A stretch of 64,000 nt of DNA from Arthrobacter sp. SLBN-112. Lineage in GTDB: Bacteria; Actinomycetota; Actinomycetes; Actinomycetales; Micrococcaceae. The translations under genes were made by a program, and so were the position numbers. Shown here in pieces: positions 9,377 through 17,378 of the stretch (position 1 is the first letter of the stretch; each line of letters begins with the position of its first letter). The notes beneath the pieces are model-generated. The model did no database searches and was not told the origin of the DNA. It saw only the letters and a list, made by a program, of their open reading frames with translations. The DNA lies in assembly GCF_030944625.1 (NCBI RefSeq), contig NZ_JAUSXY010000001.1, positions 2,232,001 through 2,296,000 of the forward strand, given 5' to 3'.

Positions 9377-10685
9377 ATGGCAGTGATGAACTGGATGGAG
9401 AGCCTCCACCCGCCAGCTGACCGCGCCGGCGACGGTCCGGCGTCGGATCCAGAGATCATTGCCAGCGCCGAGGCGGAAATCGGCGTTCCAGCCACGGCAT
9501 GGGCTGTCGAGACTGCCGCGGAGATAGTCCGCCAGGTGGATGAGGACTTCAGCCTCGCCGGGACGCCCGGCATGATGACAGGCACCGAGCGGGAGGGCTG
9601 TGAAGCGTCCCTCCTCACGACCTTGATCGGTTTGCGCCGCGGCACCGCGGCAGCGGACATTGTGGCCCCTCGCGGTGCACAGGAGAATGTCCGGTTGTCC
9701 GTGCGGCAGGGCGTCCCGATCGGTTCCGTGCTGCGCACCGTCTGGGCCTGCCACACCCGAGTCCAGGATGCGCTGCTCGCCGTCATCGAGCAGGAAGTCC
9801 CTCCCGATCGCATGGTCGCCGAAGTGCGCGAGCTCAACGCGGCGCTTTTTGCCTACGTGAATTCCTACGTCGTCGACCTCATGCACGGTTACGAGGACGA
9901 GCTCACCCTGTGGCATGGCAGGCTGCCCGCCGAGAGGTTGAGGGTCATCACCGCAATCCTCGACGGCGAAGAGCCGGGCGAAGACGCCGAACGCATTCTG
10001 GGACTCAGGCTCGGCAGGCACCATCTGGTCGCCCCTGGCGTGGCCCGCCACCACCGGGCACATCCCGGACCGTGAGGCGGCGCGTCAGCGATTCGGCACC
10101 GACGCGGCAAAGGCGCTCGGCGCCGCCGGCTTTTTGACCTTCGAGTACCAGGGCACCACGCTCTTCTGGTGGGCGTTCAACACCCGCCCGGACCCTTCTG
10201 TGGCAGGTGGGCTACGTGCTGTGCCACGTGCCGACTGGATCCACGTCGCTGCCGGACGGCCCGGTTCCGGGCTAGCCGGGCTACGGTACAGCTACTTAGA
10301 GGCCCAGCAGGCTGCCCGGGTCGCACGCCTTTCGCCACGGCAGAAATTCTGGGACTACGACGAAGCCGGCATGCTGGCCCTGCTCCTCGCCGACCCGGAG
10401 GGAGCTGCCAGGTTCGTCCAGGTCCAGCTCGATGGGCTGCTGGGTCCGGACCAGAAACTGACCGACATCCGCGACACCCTCCGGCACTTCCTGCTGGCCG
10501 GAAGCAGCCGCCTCGCCGCAGCCCAAGCCCTGCATCTGGCCACCAACACCGTGGCGTACCGGGTTAAACGCGCCGCCGAGCTCCTCGGCCGGCCCATCAA
10601 CGAGAACCAGGCGGGGACCCTGGCGGCACTGGAGATGGCGCACGCGTTCCCGCATCTCCTGGACGCGCCGGCGCTTGGCCAGTGA
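9377..10685 (+). pseudogene. PucR/CdaR-family transcriptional regulator, frameshifted
   Basis: Two frames together encode one PucR-family activator. The first runs to about residue 218 (up to GLRLGRHHLVA), then the frame shifts and continues as LAWPATTGHIPDREAARQRF and on to the C-terminal PucR-type helix-turn-helix (HFLLAGSSRLAAAQALHLAT, then NTVAYRVKRAAELLGRP). Removing one C from the CCCC at 10032-10035 restores GRHHLVALAWPATTG and a protein of about 435 residues. It is divergent from the three aromatic catabolism genes and is the obvious candidate regulator. Either the gene is disrupted in this strain or the extra C is a sequence error; the intact coding character on both sides favours a recent event or an error. 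Confidence 0.85.
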
Positions 10686-10751
10686 CGGAGCGTGCGGAGA
10701 TACCGAGGTAGATGCCTGCTCGAAAGATAAGCACCAACATCCACCTGACGT

Positions 10752-10799
10752 GATGGTTGTCGGCTACGGAACGTGGTGGAGTTCCGCTTCAACGTCTAG
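10752..10799 (+). pseudogene. Displaced 3' end of ychF (copy B)
   Basis: The frame reads DG, five unrelated residues, then [13 protein letters not shown]. The last eight residues and stop (10773-10799) reproduce the YchF C-terminus, in GC-rich codons normal for this chromosome. No ychF body precedes it; the upstream sequence is the end of the regulator gene. A terminator-like hairpin follows at 10826-10855, as expected after a real gene end. I read it as the chromosomal ychF terminus pushed away by insertion of the module to its left, or as the end carried by the module to its right. Confidence 0.6.
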
Positions 10800-10825
10800 C
10801 TCTTGATCCAGCAGACCAGTGCGAT

Positions 10826-10855
10826 AGCCGCCAAGAACACTCGTTCTTGGCGGCT
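10826..10855. terminator. Hairpin after displaced ychF end
   Basis: A perfect 13-bp stem (10826-10838 and 10843-10855) with an ACTC loop follows the orphan ychF stop codon and precedes the end of the leftward SCO1664 operon. Confidence 0.65.
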
Positions 10856-10945
10856 CTGCGCTTTCCGCTACCCGCTGCCAATTCGGCATGATGCCGCCCG
10901 CAGTTTGCTGCACAACGAGCTGTTAAGCCAGCAGCCGCAATTCCC

Positions 10946-11713
10946 TTAAAACAACGGCCAGGGCACCGCCGACATCTCACCGCTGGGAGCCGGAAACCGC
11001 CCTGCCAGGCGCAACCGGGCGCAGCGTGCGGCGAGCGACGCGATTTCTTCTGCGCTGAGCAAGTCCGCCAGGTCAGTGCCCAGTCCGCCGTGCAGTCCTT
11101 CGCTGACACGGTCTATGCCGGCGCTTTCCTCGGCGGTCAGGGCGTCTCCCACCCATCCCCACAGCACCGTGCGCAGCTTGTGGTCACTGTGAAAAGTGAG
11201 CCCATGGTCCACACCGTGCCGGTGTCCGTGTGCCATCGCCAGAATGTGGTCGCCTTTGCGGTCGGCGTTATTGACGATGACGTCGAACACCGCCATGCGC
11301 CTGAGCGCCGGCGAGTCTTCGTGAACGAGGGCGACCATCCGTCCCGTCTCATCCCGACCCTCGAGGACGTGTTTCCAGCCCGTCTCCGGCACCTGCTCCG
11401 TCGCGACCAAGTCCACGGGGCTTTGGGCGGGGTCTTGCTCTTGCCATAGCTGCACCATTCCCTCCCCGAACGGGCCATCGCGCAGCCAGGTTCGTGGCAC
11501 CAGGTTCCAGCCGAGGACCTCCGAGACCAAGTACGCGGCAACTTCGCGGTGGGCAAGGAAGCCGTTGGGAAAATCCCACAGCGGTTTCTCCCCGGCTATC
11601 GGCTTGTAGACGACCGTCGTGCCGTCGATGCTGCCTAGGAAGGTGGCGTTTGAGGCCGTCGTGATGCGGCCGGTGAGCGTCAGCTCGGCGGTCGCCAGGT
11701 CCGGCGCCGGCAT
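10946..11713 (-). CDS. SCO1664 family protein (PI3/4-kinase-related fold)
   Basis: The SCO1664 family is an actinobacterial group related to phosphatidylinositol 3/4-kinase-like folds; its function is not established. Visible segments include GSIDGTTVVYKPIAGEKPLW, the nucleotide-pocket-like FPNGFLAHREVAAYLVSE, and ALRRMAVFDVIVNNADRKGD followed by HRHGVDHGLTFH, which resemble a kinase catalytic loop and metal-binding loop. The 255-residue length is typical. I start at the ATG overlapping the DUF3090 stop by one base (TGATG). The longer frame would extend into the DUF3090 gene. It is the last gene of a three-gene operon; the mshC gene often found next to this trio is absent. Confidence 0.87.
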   Translation of the reverse strand: MPAPDLATAELTLTGRITTASNATFLGSIDGTTVVYKPIAGEKPLWDFPNGFLAHREVAAYLVSEVLGWNLVPRTWLRDGPFGEGMVQLWQEQDPAQSPVDLVATEQVPETGWKHVLEGRDETGRMVALVHEDSPALRRMAVFDVIVNNADRKGDHILAMAHGHRHGVDHGLTFHSDHKLRTVLWGWVGDALTAEESAGIDRVSEGLHGGLGTDLADLLSAEEIASLAARCARLRLAGRFPAPSGEMSAVPWPLF

Positions 11714-12267
11714 CAGACCTCGGGAAAGGTGCAGGTATGCCCGTCGGCGTCGATGGGGTAACCGCAGAGCGGGCACGCCGGACGCCCGGCGCCCACGATC
11801 TCACGTGTGCGCTTGGCGAAGGCACGGGCGGTGCCGACCGGCATTCGCACCAGAAGCATCTCGGACTCGGCAGCCCCGTCCTCATCGAGCGATTCGTCGA
11901 CGCCATCAGCATCAGCATCGGTGATGGGGTGCGCCTCGATCACCACCTGGGCGGTGGTTGGGTCCCACCCTAAGCTCATGGCGCCGGTGCGGAACTGCTC
12001 CTGGACGGCCTCGAGCTGGTCGTTGTCCACTAGTTCGATGGGAGTGCCCGTGGGAACGCTGAAGGGGTTGCCCTCGACGGTGATGAGCTGGTCGAGAATT
12101 TCGTCGATCTTCTCCGCGAGCAGGGCCGACTGCTGCTTCTCCATGGCGATACTCACCACCTGTGTCCCTGCGCGCACCTGCAGGTAGAACGTACGCGCCC
12201 CCGGAACGCCAACGGTGCCAACAACCACCCGATCAGGCCAGTCAAACTCGTGAACACGTGTAGGCAT
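11713..12267 (-). CDS. DUF3090 family protein
   Basis: DUF3090 proteins are conserved in actinobacteria, nearly always between an MSMEG_4193-type phosphatase and a SCO1664 protein; no function is established. The N-terminus (HEFDWPDRVVVGTVGVPGAR, then TFYLQVRAG) is the family hallmark. The C-terminus has a zinc-ribbon-like CPLCGYPIDADGHTC. A TAGAAT box (12274-12279 on this strand) lies six bases before the ATG, so the gene may also be read from its own leaderless promoter within the operon. Confidence 0.92.
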   Translation of the reverse strand: MPTRVHEFDWPDRVVVGTVGVPGARTFYLQVRAGTQVVSIAMEKQQSALLAEKIDEILDQLITVEGNPFSVPTGTPIELVDNDQLEAVQEQFRTGAMSLGWDPTTAQVVIEAHPITDADADGVDESLDEDGAAESEMLLVRMPVGTARAFAKRTREIVGAGRPACPLCGYPIDADGHTCTFPEV

Positions 12268-12291
12268 GTCAGTATTCTAGGCACATGAGGT

Positions 12292-12984
12292 TCATGGCGC
12301 CGTTTGCCCTGCACCGCCGCCCACCGGCGCATCGCCGGAGTGGATCCCGTTCGACAGCCAGGACAGATCACCCGCATCGGTGTTGGTCGCGTAGACGCTC
12401 GGCCGATCAGCACCGTAGCGCACGATCGAGACGGATGCCGGGCCTACGTTAATACGCTGGAACAGGTCGAGGTGCATGCCGAGCGCGTCAGCGAGGATTG
12501 ACTTGATGATGTCACCGTGACTCACCGCCACCCACACGGCCCCTGGCCCGAACTCGGCTTCGAATGCTGCGTCGTGGCGTCGAATAGCGGCCACTGACCG
12601 GGCCTGCATCGCGGCCATGGATTCGCCGCCCGGAAAGACGACGGCGGACGGTTGGGATTGCACAATCGGCCATAAATCCTCGGCGGCGAGATCACTGAGC
12701 AGGCGGCCCTGCCACTGGCCGTAATCGCACTCGGTGAGATCGGGATCGACCGGCGCGAACGGCGCGCCAACCTGGCGATCCAGGATGAGTCGGGCGGTCT
12801 GCTGACAACGCTCAAGCGGGCTCGACACCACCCCGACCAACGGGACCGACGCCAGCCGGTCCGCGGTCAGGGCCGCTTGGTCCCGCCCGATTTGGTCCAG
12901 GCTGACGCCGGCGGCCCGGCCGGCCAGCAGTCCAGTGGCATTGGCTGTGGTGCGGCCGTGCCGCACGAGAATAACGGTCGCCAT
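12292..12984 (-). CDS. MSMEG_4193 family histidine phosphatase
   Basis: This is a histidine-phosphatase superfamily protein (phosphoglycerate-mutase-like) of the MSMEG_4193 family. The catalytic RHG is in VILVRHGRTTANATG, the second His in VAVSHGDIIKSILADAL, and the conserved Arg in SSPLERCQQTA. Its substrate is unknown. It is the first gene of the trio, with 24 bases to DUF3090. A TAGGCT box lies six bases before the ATG, consistent with a leaderless message. Confidence 0.92.
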   Translation of the reverse strand: MATVILVRHGRTTANATGLLAGRAAGVSLDQIGRDQAALTADRLASVPLVGVVSSPLERCQQTARLILDRQVGAPFAPVDPDLTECDYGQWQGRLLSDLAAEDLWPIVQSQPSAVVFPGGESMAAMQARSVAAIRRHDAAFEAEFGPGAVWVAVSHGDIIKSILADALGMHLDLFQRINVGPASVSIVRYGADRPSVYATNTDAGDLSWLSNGIHSGDAPVGGGAGQTAP

Positions 12985-13031
12985 CCACCCAGCCTAACCA
13001 CCCTGTCGATGGCTCGTGGGCAGTGATGTCC

Positions 13032-13049
13032 GTGGTGGAGTTCCGCTTC
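13032..13049 (+). repeat. 18-bp ychF-end repeat, right boundary (copy C)
   Basis: GTGGTGGAGTTCCGCTTC is identical to 10773-10790 (copy B), but here it continues as GATGCCTGT and not as the Asn-Val-stop codons. It lies in a non-coding gap just right of the MSMEG_4193-DUF3090-SCO1664 operon, so the pair B and C forms direct repeats flanking that operon. Confidence 0.6.
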
Positions 13050-13098
13050 GATGCCTGTTCGGGCATTCGCGTGCAGGAAGTCGACTTAGAGTTGTTGG

Positions 13099-13350
13099 AT
13101 GCTTGAGATCCGCCCCAACTGCGAATGTTGCGACCGCGACATTGCGCCGTCGGATGCTGCCTACATCTGCACCTTTGAATGCACTTGGTGCCCGGACTGC
13201 GTGGAGCGCTTCCCGAACAGGGCTTGTCCTAACTGCGGTGGTGATTTGCAGCGACGGCCTGTCCGCCCCGTGGCGGCGCTGGTCAACAATCCGCCGAGCA
13301 CGACGAGGGTGGTATCTCCCGGCTGCCTCAAGCAGGACACCCTGGCCTGA
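13099..13350 (+). CDS. DUF1272 domain-containing zinc-ribbon-like protein
   Basis: This small 83-residue protein has the DUF1272 pattern: MLEIRPNCECCDRD, then CTFECTWCPDCV and CPNCGGDLQRRPVRP. Seven or eight cysteines in CxxC-type pairs suggest one or two structural zinc sites. Function is unknown. The C-terminal 25 residues after the RRPVRP motif are not conserved in character. The start lacks a clear Shine-Dalgarno sequence. It is the first gene to the right of the putative ychF-associated insertions. Confidence 0.85.
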   Translation: MLEIRPNCECCDRDIAPSDAAYICTFECTWCPDCVERFPNRACPNCGGDLQRRPVRPVAALVNNPPSTTRVVSPGCLKQDTLA

Positions 13351-13368
13351 GGCCGGGGTCAACTGCTC

Positions 13369-13401
13369 AGGAAGCCCCCGTTCTACCAGGAAGCCCCCGT
13401 T
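13369..13401. repeat. 14-bp direct repeat
   Basis: AGGAAGCCCCCGTT occurs at 13369-13382 and again at 13388-13401, with five bases between, upstream of the binding-protein gene. No function is evident. Confidence 0.6.
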
Positions 13402-13519
13402 TGATATGGAGGGGGACAGGATTCGATGACTGGGCAGCGGCACCGCGTATCCTGATTTTACAGGGCGTGTTCGTGGCGACCCGTTCCCCTCCGGAGAGGG
13501 AAAACACAAAGGAGACGGC

Positions 13520-15286
13520 ATGCCGGTCAGGCGCCTGATGCAACTGCTCACTGCTGCCGTGGCGGCTGTCCTGGTTCTGGCCGGATGCTCCGGCGGGGGC
13601 GCCCCGTCGGTGGTGGTGGGGGAGGCCAAGCGCGGCGGCAGCGTGACCGTCGCGGAAGTCAACGCCTTCTCATCCTTCAACCCGTTTAGCGCAAACGGCA
13701 ACACCGACATCAACACGAAGATTGGCGCCATCACGCATTCCGGCTTCTTCTTCCTCGATGACAGCTCCAAGGTGGTCCGGAACGACAAGTTCGGGCACTA
13801 CGAAAAAGTCTCGGACCAGCCCCTCAAGGTGAAATACACCGTGAACGAGGGAGTGAAGTGGTCCGACGGGGCTCAGGTGGGCTCAGCCGACCTCCTGCTG
13901 AGCTGGGCAGCCGGGTCCGGCTACTTCGACGACGTCGACCCCGGCACCGGCAAAGGCACCAAGTACTTCGCAACCGCCTCCAATGCCACCGGCCTGGCAG
14001 GCACCGTCTTTCCGGAAATAGGCTCGGACGGAAGATCCATCACCATTGAGTACGCTGCGCCGTACGCCGACTGGGAAGTGGCGTTCGACGTCGGGCTCCC
14101 GGCCCACGTGGTTGCAGCCAAGAGCGGGCTCACCGACGAGGAGGACCTGGTCAAGCTCCTCAAGGACACTCCGCGTGGCAACCCGGAAAAGCCCGTGACC
14201 ATCCCGGAACTCAAAAAGATCAGCGACTTCTGGAACACCGGTTTCGACACGAAGAAGATTCCCGACGACCCGGCGCTGTACCTCTCCAACGGTCCGTACA
14301 TCGTCCGGGACATCGTGCCGGAAGTCTCCATGAAACTGGTCCGGAACCGGGATTACACGTGGGGCCAGGAACCCTGGCTGGACGAGATCAACGTCAGATT
14401 CACCGGGGCCGTACCCGCCGCCGTCGATGCCCTGCGCAACGGGCAGGCGGACATCATCTCGCCCCAGCCGTCGGCGGCCACTGACGCACTGCTCACGGGC
14501 CTGTCCGGCCAGGGCATCACCGTGCAGCGCTACAAGCAGGCCGGCTATGACCACCTGGACCTGAACTTCACCGGGCCGTTCAAGGACAAGGACGTTCGCG
14601 AGGCCTTCCTCAAAACGGTTCCCCGGCAGGAAATCGTGGATGCCGTGCTGGGCGGGCAGTCGCCGGACAACAAGCCCCTGGACTCGCAAGTCTTCCTGCC
14701 TGATCAGCCCAAGTACGCCGACACCGTGAAGAAGAACGGTTCCTCGGATTACGCCGAGGTGGACATCGATGCCGCCAGAAGTCTCCTCAAGGGGGCCACG
14801 CCCACCGTGCGGATCCTGTACAACCGGGACAACCCCAACCGTGCCAGGGCCTTCGCCCTGATCCGGGACTCGGCGGAACGTGCGGGCTTCCGGGTGGAAG
14901 ACGGCGGCCAGGCAAGCGCCGACTGGGCGGCTTCGCTCAGCCGGGGCGGCTATGACGCGGCGTTGTCCGGGTGGATCGGCACGGAAGCGGGAGTAAGCCG
15001 GGTGCCGCAGATCTTCCGCACCGGGGGCGGCAGCAACTTCACGGGCTATTCCGACGCCGATGCGGACAAAGTGATGGCGCAACTGGCCGTGACCACGGAC
15101 CTCGGCAAACAGGATGAGCTGCTCGCCGAGATTGACAGGCGCATCTGGGAGGACGCTTACGGCCTGCCGCTTTACCAAACACTGGGCACCACCGCGTTCA
15201 ACTCCCGTGTGGCCGGCGTGAAAACCAGCCCGGGCCCGGTGGGCGTCTGGTGGAACGTCTGGGACTGGCGTTTGGCCCAGGCCTGA
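13520..15286 (+). CDS. ABC transporter substrate-binding lipoprotein (peptide family 5)
   Basis: This is an extracytoplasmic solute-binding protein of the SBP_bac_5 (DppA/OppA) family, 588 residues. The signal peptide ends in the lipobox VLAGCSGGG, so Cys-22 or nearby should be lipidated. Family features include FNPFSANGNTDINTKIG near the N-terminus, a substrate-proximal YLSNGPYIVRD and the C-terminal DRRIWEDAYGLPLYQT. GGAGA lies before the ATG. It is followed 285 bases later by a second binding protein of the same family and then by permease and ATPase genes, so it may be an alternative receptor for that transporter. Confidence 0.92.
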   Translation: MPVRRLMQLLTAAVAAVLVLAGCSGGGAPSVVVGEAKRGGSVTVAEVNAFSSFNPFSANGNTDINTKIGAITHSGFFFLDDSSKVVRNDKFGHYEKVSDQPLKVKYTVNEGVKWSDGAQVGSADLLLSWAAGSGYFDDVDPGTGKGTKYFATASNATGLAGTVFPEIGSDGRSITIEYAAPYADWEVAFDVGLPAHVVAAKSGLTDEEDLVKLLKDTPRGNPEKPVTIPELKKISDFWNTGFDTKKIPDDPALYLSNGPYIVRDIVPEVSMKLVRNRDYTWGQEPWLDEINVRFTGAVPAAVDALRNGQADIISPQPSAATDALLTGLSGQGITVQRYKQAGYDHLDLNFTGPFKDKDVREAFLKTVPRQEIVDAVLGGQSPDNKPLDSQVFLPDQPKYADTVKKNGSSDYAEVDIDAARSLLKGATPTVRILYNRDNPNRARAFALIRDSAERAGFRVEDGGQASADWAASLSRGGYDAALSGWIGTEAGVSRVPQIFRTGGGSNFTGYSDADADKVMAQLAVTTDLGKQDELLAEIDRRIWEDAYGLPLYQTLGTTAFNSRVAGVKTSPGPVGVWWNVWDWRLAQA

Positions 15287-15456
15287 AGGGCAGGTTGCCG
15301 CGCTCAGGCGCGCCGGGACGTGAACGCTCACGCGGCCGATTCGCCGTCCAGCGTACCGACGAGTAGCATGTGACGTGCGTAACTGCCCACCACGTCGCGG
15401 GGTATTGGACTGCTCCGGTCACGGTTTGGCAACGGAGTACCAGTATTCGGACTTCG

Positions 15457-15475
15457 TGCGGTTAGGCTAACCCGT
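15457..15475. promoter_or_regulatory. DtxR/IdeR iron-box-like palindrome
   Basis: GGTTAGGCTAACC (15460-15472) is a perfect palindrome matching all 13 central positions of the classical DtxR/IdeR iron box, while the outer three bases on each side do not match. It lies about 100 bases before the start of the second binding-protein gene and could overlap its -10 region (TAGGCT). Iron control is inferred only from this site. Confidence 0.4.
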
Positions 15476-15571
15476 ATATGTAGGTTTCGTCACAGCGGTC
15501 AGCTGTGTCCAACCTGCGGGGAAGCACAAGATTTCCCCAATATTTCTCTCCCACAACTCATAGGAGGCGGA

Positions 15572-17254
15572 ATGCGTTTCACGCGCACTTCCAAAGCACT
15601 GGGCATCGTGGCAATCGCCGCGCTTGCCCTGACCGGGTGCGGCGGCGGTGGCAGCACTGGCGGGTCCAGCAATGCTGCCGGCGATCCGAACAAGGTCATC
15701 ACCGCTTACAGCAATGAGCCACAAAACCCGTTGCTGCCGGCGAACACCAATGAGGTCTACGGCGGCCGCGTCGTAAACCTGCTTTTCGAAGGCCTTCGCA
15801 GCTACGACGCCAACGGCAAGGCAGTGAACGCACTGGCTGATTCCATCGAGTCGTCCGACGCCCAGAACTGGACCATCAAGGTCAAGCAGGGCGCCAAGTT
15901 CACCAACGGGGAAGCCATCACGGCCAAGACCTTCGTTGACTCCTGGAACTTCGCCGCGAACTCCAAGAACCTGCAGAACAACGGCTTTTTCTTCGAGTCC
16001 ATCGCCGGCTACGACGACGTCTCGGCCGTTAACTCGGTCAAGGGTGCTGACGGAAAGACCACCACCACCCCGGCCCCCAAGGCCGACACCATGTCCGGAC
16101 TGCAGGCAACCGATGATTCCACCATCACGGTCAAGCTCGCCCAGCCCGAGGCCGACTGGTCCCTTCGCCTTGGCTACTCCGCCTTCTACCCGCTTCCTTC
16201 CGCCGCTCTGGCAGACCCCAAGACCTACGGTGAAAACCCGGTGGGCAATGGTCCCTACAAGTTCGAAAAGCAGGGTTCCTGGGTCCATGACCAGTCCATC
16301 ACCCTGGTGAAGAATGCCGACTACAAGGGCACCCGCGAGGCCAAGAACGGCGGCGTGACCTTCAAGTTCTACACCGATCCGGGCCCCGCATACACGGACC
16401 TGCAGTCGGACAACCTGGACATCACTGACGTCCTGCCGTCCAACGCCCTGAAGACGTACGTCAACGACTTCCCGGACCGCAACGCCACCAAGGCTGTTGC
16501 CACCGATTCCACCCTGAACATCCCGGGCTACAACCCCAACTTCCAGGGTGAAGCCGGCAAGCTGCGCCGCCAGGCTCTGTCCTACGCCATCAACCGCGAG
16601 GAAATCGCCAAGGTGGTCTTCAACGGCACCCGCACCCCGGCCAAGGCCTTTGCGCCGCCGGTCATCGACGGCTTCAAGGAAGGCATCAAGGGCAGCGAAG
16701 TCCTGAACTTCGATCCCGCGAAGGCCAAGGACCTGTGGGCCCAGGCCGATAAGATCCAGCCTTACGACGCCTCCAAGCCGCTCCAGATTGCCTCCAACAC
16801 CGACGGTGGCAACAAGGAATGGATCGACGCTGTTGCCAACGGCTTCAAGAACAACCTCGGCATCCAGGCTGAAATCCAGCCGTTCGCCAAGTTCGCCGAA
16901 GTCCTCAACCTGCGCAAGTCCCAGCAACTGCCGGGCCTGACCCGTGCAGGCTGGCAGGGTGACTACCCGTCGCTCTACAACTTCCTGGGACCGGTCTGGG
17001 CCACGGGCGCTTCCTCCAACTACGAGAAGTACTCGAACCCCGAGTTCGACAAGCTCCTCAAGGAGGGCCTTGCCGCCAAGAGCACCGACGAGGCCAACGC
17101 CAAGTTCAACCAGGCTCAGGAAATCCTGTTCCAGGACCTGCCCGGCCTGCCGCTCTGGGACCAGGCACGGCCGATCGTGTGGAGCAACAACATCGTGAAG
17201 GCCGAGACCGGCTGGAACGGTGAAATCCTCTACTACGGCATCACCGCCAAGTAG
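15572..17254 (+). CDS. ABC transporter substrate-binding lipoprotein (dipeptide/oligopeptide type)
   Basis: This 560-residue family-5 solute-binding protein has a signal peptide and lipobox (ALALTGCGGGG). Characteristic segments are NEPQNPLLPANTNEVYGGRV, NPVGNGPYKFEKQGSW and LPGLTRAGWQGDYPSLYNFL. It probably delivers peptides, or another DppA-type ligand, to the membrane complex encoded just downstream. AGGAGG precedes the ATG. A hairpin after the stop (17281-17311) could let the receptor be made in excess over the permeases. The upstream region carries an iron-box-like palindrome. Confidence 0.93.
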   Translation: MRFTRTSKALGIVAIAALALTGCGGGGSTGGSSNAAGDPNKVITAYSNEPQNPLLPANTNEVYGGRVVNLLFEGLRSYDANGKAVNALADSIESSDAQNWTIKVKQGAKFTNGEAITAKTFVDSWNFAANSKNLQNNGFFFESIAGYDDVSAVNSVKGADGKTTTTPAPKADTMSGLQATDDSTITVKLAQPEADWSLRLGYSAFYPLPSAALADPKTYGENPVGNGPYKFEKQGSWVHDQSITLVKNADYKGTREAKNGGVTFKFYTDPGPAYTDLQSDNLDITDVLPSNALKTYVNDFPDRNATKAVATDSTLNIPGYNPNFQGEAGKLRRQALSYAINREEIAKVVFNGTRTPAKAFAPPVIDGFKEGIKGSEVLNFDPAKAKDLWAQADKIQPYDASKPLQIASNTDGGNKEWIDAVANGFKNNLGIQAEIQPFAKFAEVLNLRKSQQLPGLTRAGWQGDYPSLYNFLGPVWATGASSNYEKYSNPEFDKLLKEGLAAKSTDEANAKFNQAQEILFQDLPGLPLWDQARPIVWSNNIVKAETGWNGEILYYGITAK

Positions 17255-17280
17255 GCCCAGATCTAACTTGCCGAAGGCTG

Positions 17281-17311
17281 ATGGGGGTTCCGGTTACGTC
17301 CGGGCCCCCAT
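17281..17311 (+). terminator. Hairpin between binding-protein and permease genes
   Basis: ATGGGGG/CCCCCAT and an inner CCGG/CCGG pair form an interrupted stem around TTACGT. There is no T tract. Its position suggests partial termination or protection of the upstream mRNA end. Confidence 0.5.
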
Positions 17312-17378
17312 TGGCTTGCAAGCGGCAGGAAGGCATTCATGAACGCGTTTTTCCCTTTACCGGAAGGCAGGTGATCCT

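Noticed and set aside
4474..13031. Search for an integrase, recombinase or transposase in the putative islands
   Set aside because: None of the open frames has the tyrosine (R-H-R-Y), serine or DDE recombinase patterns. The island claim rests on repeats alone.
15467..16927. A 486-codon open frame antisense to the second binding-protein gene
   Set aside because: It mirrors codon positions of the lipoprotein gene and spans its promoter and iron-box region.
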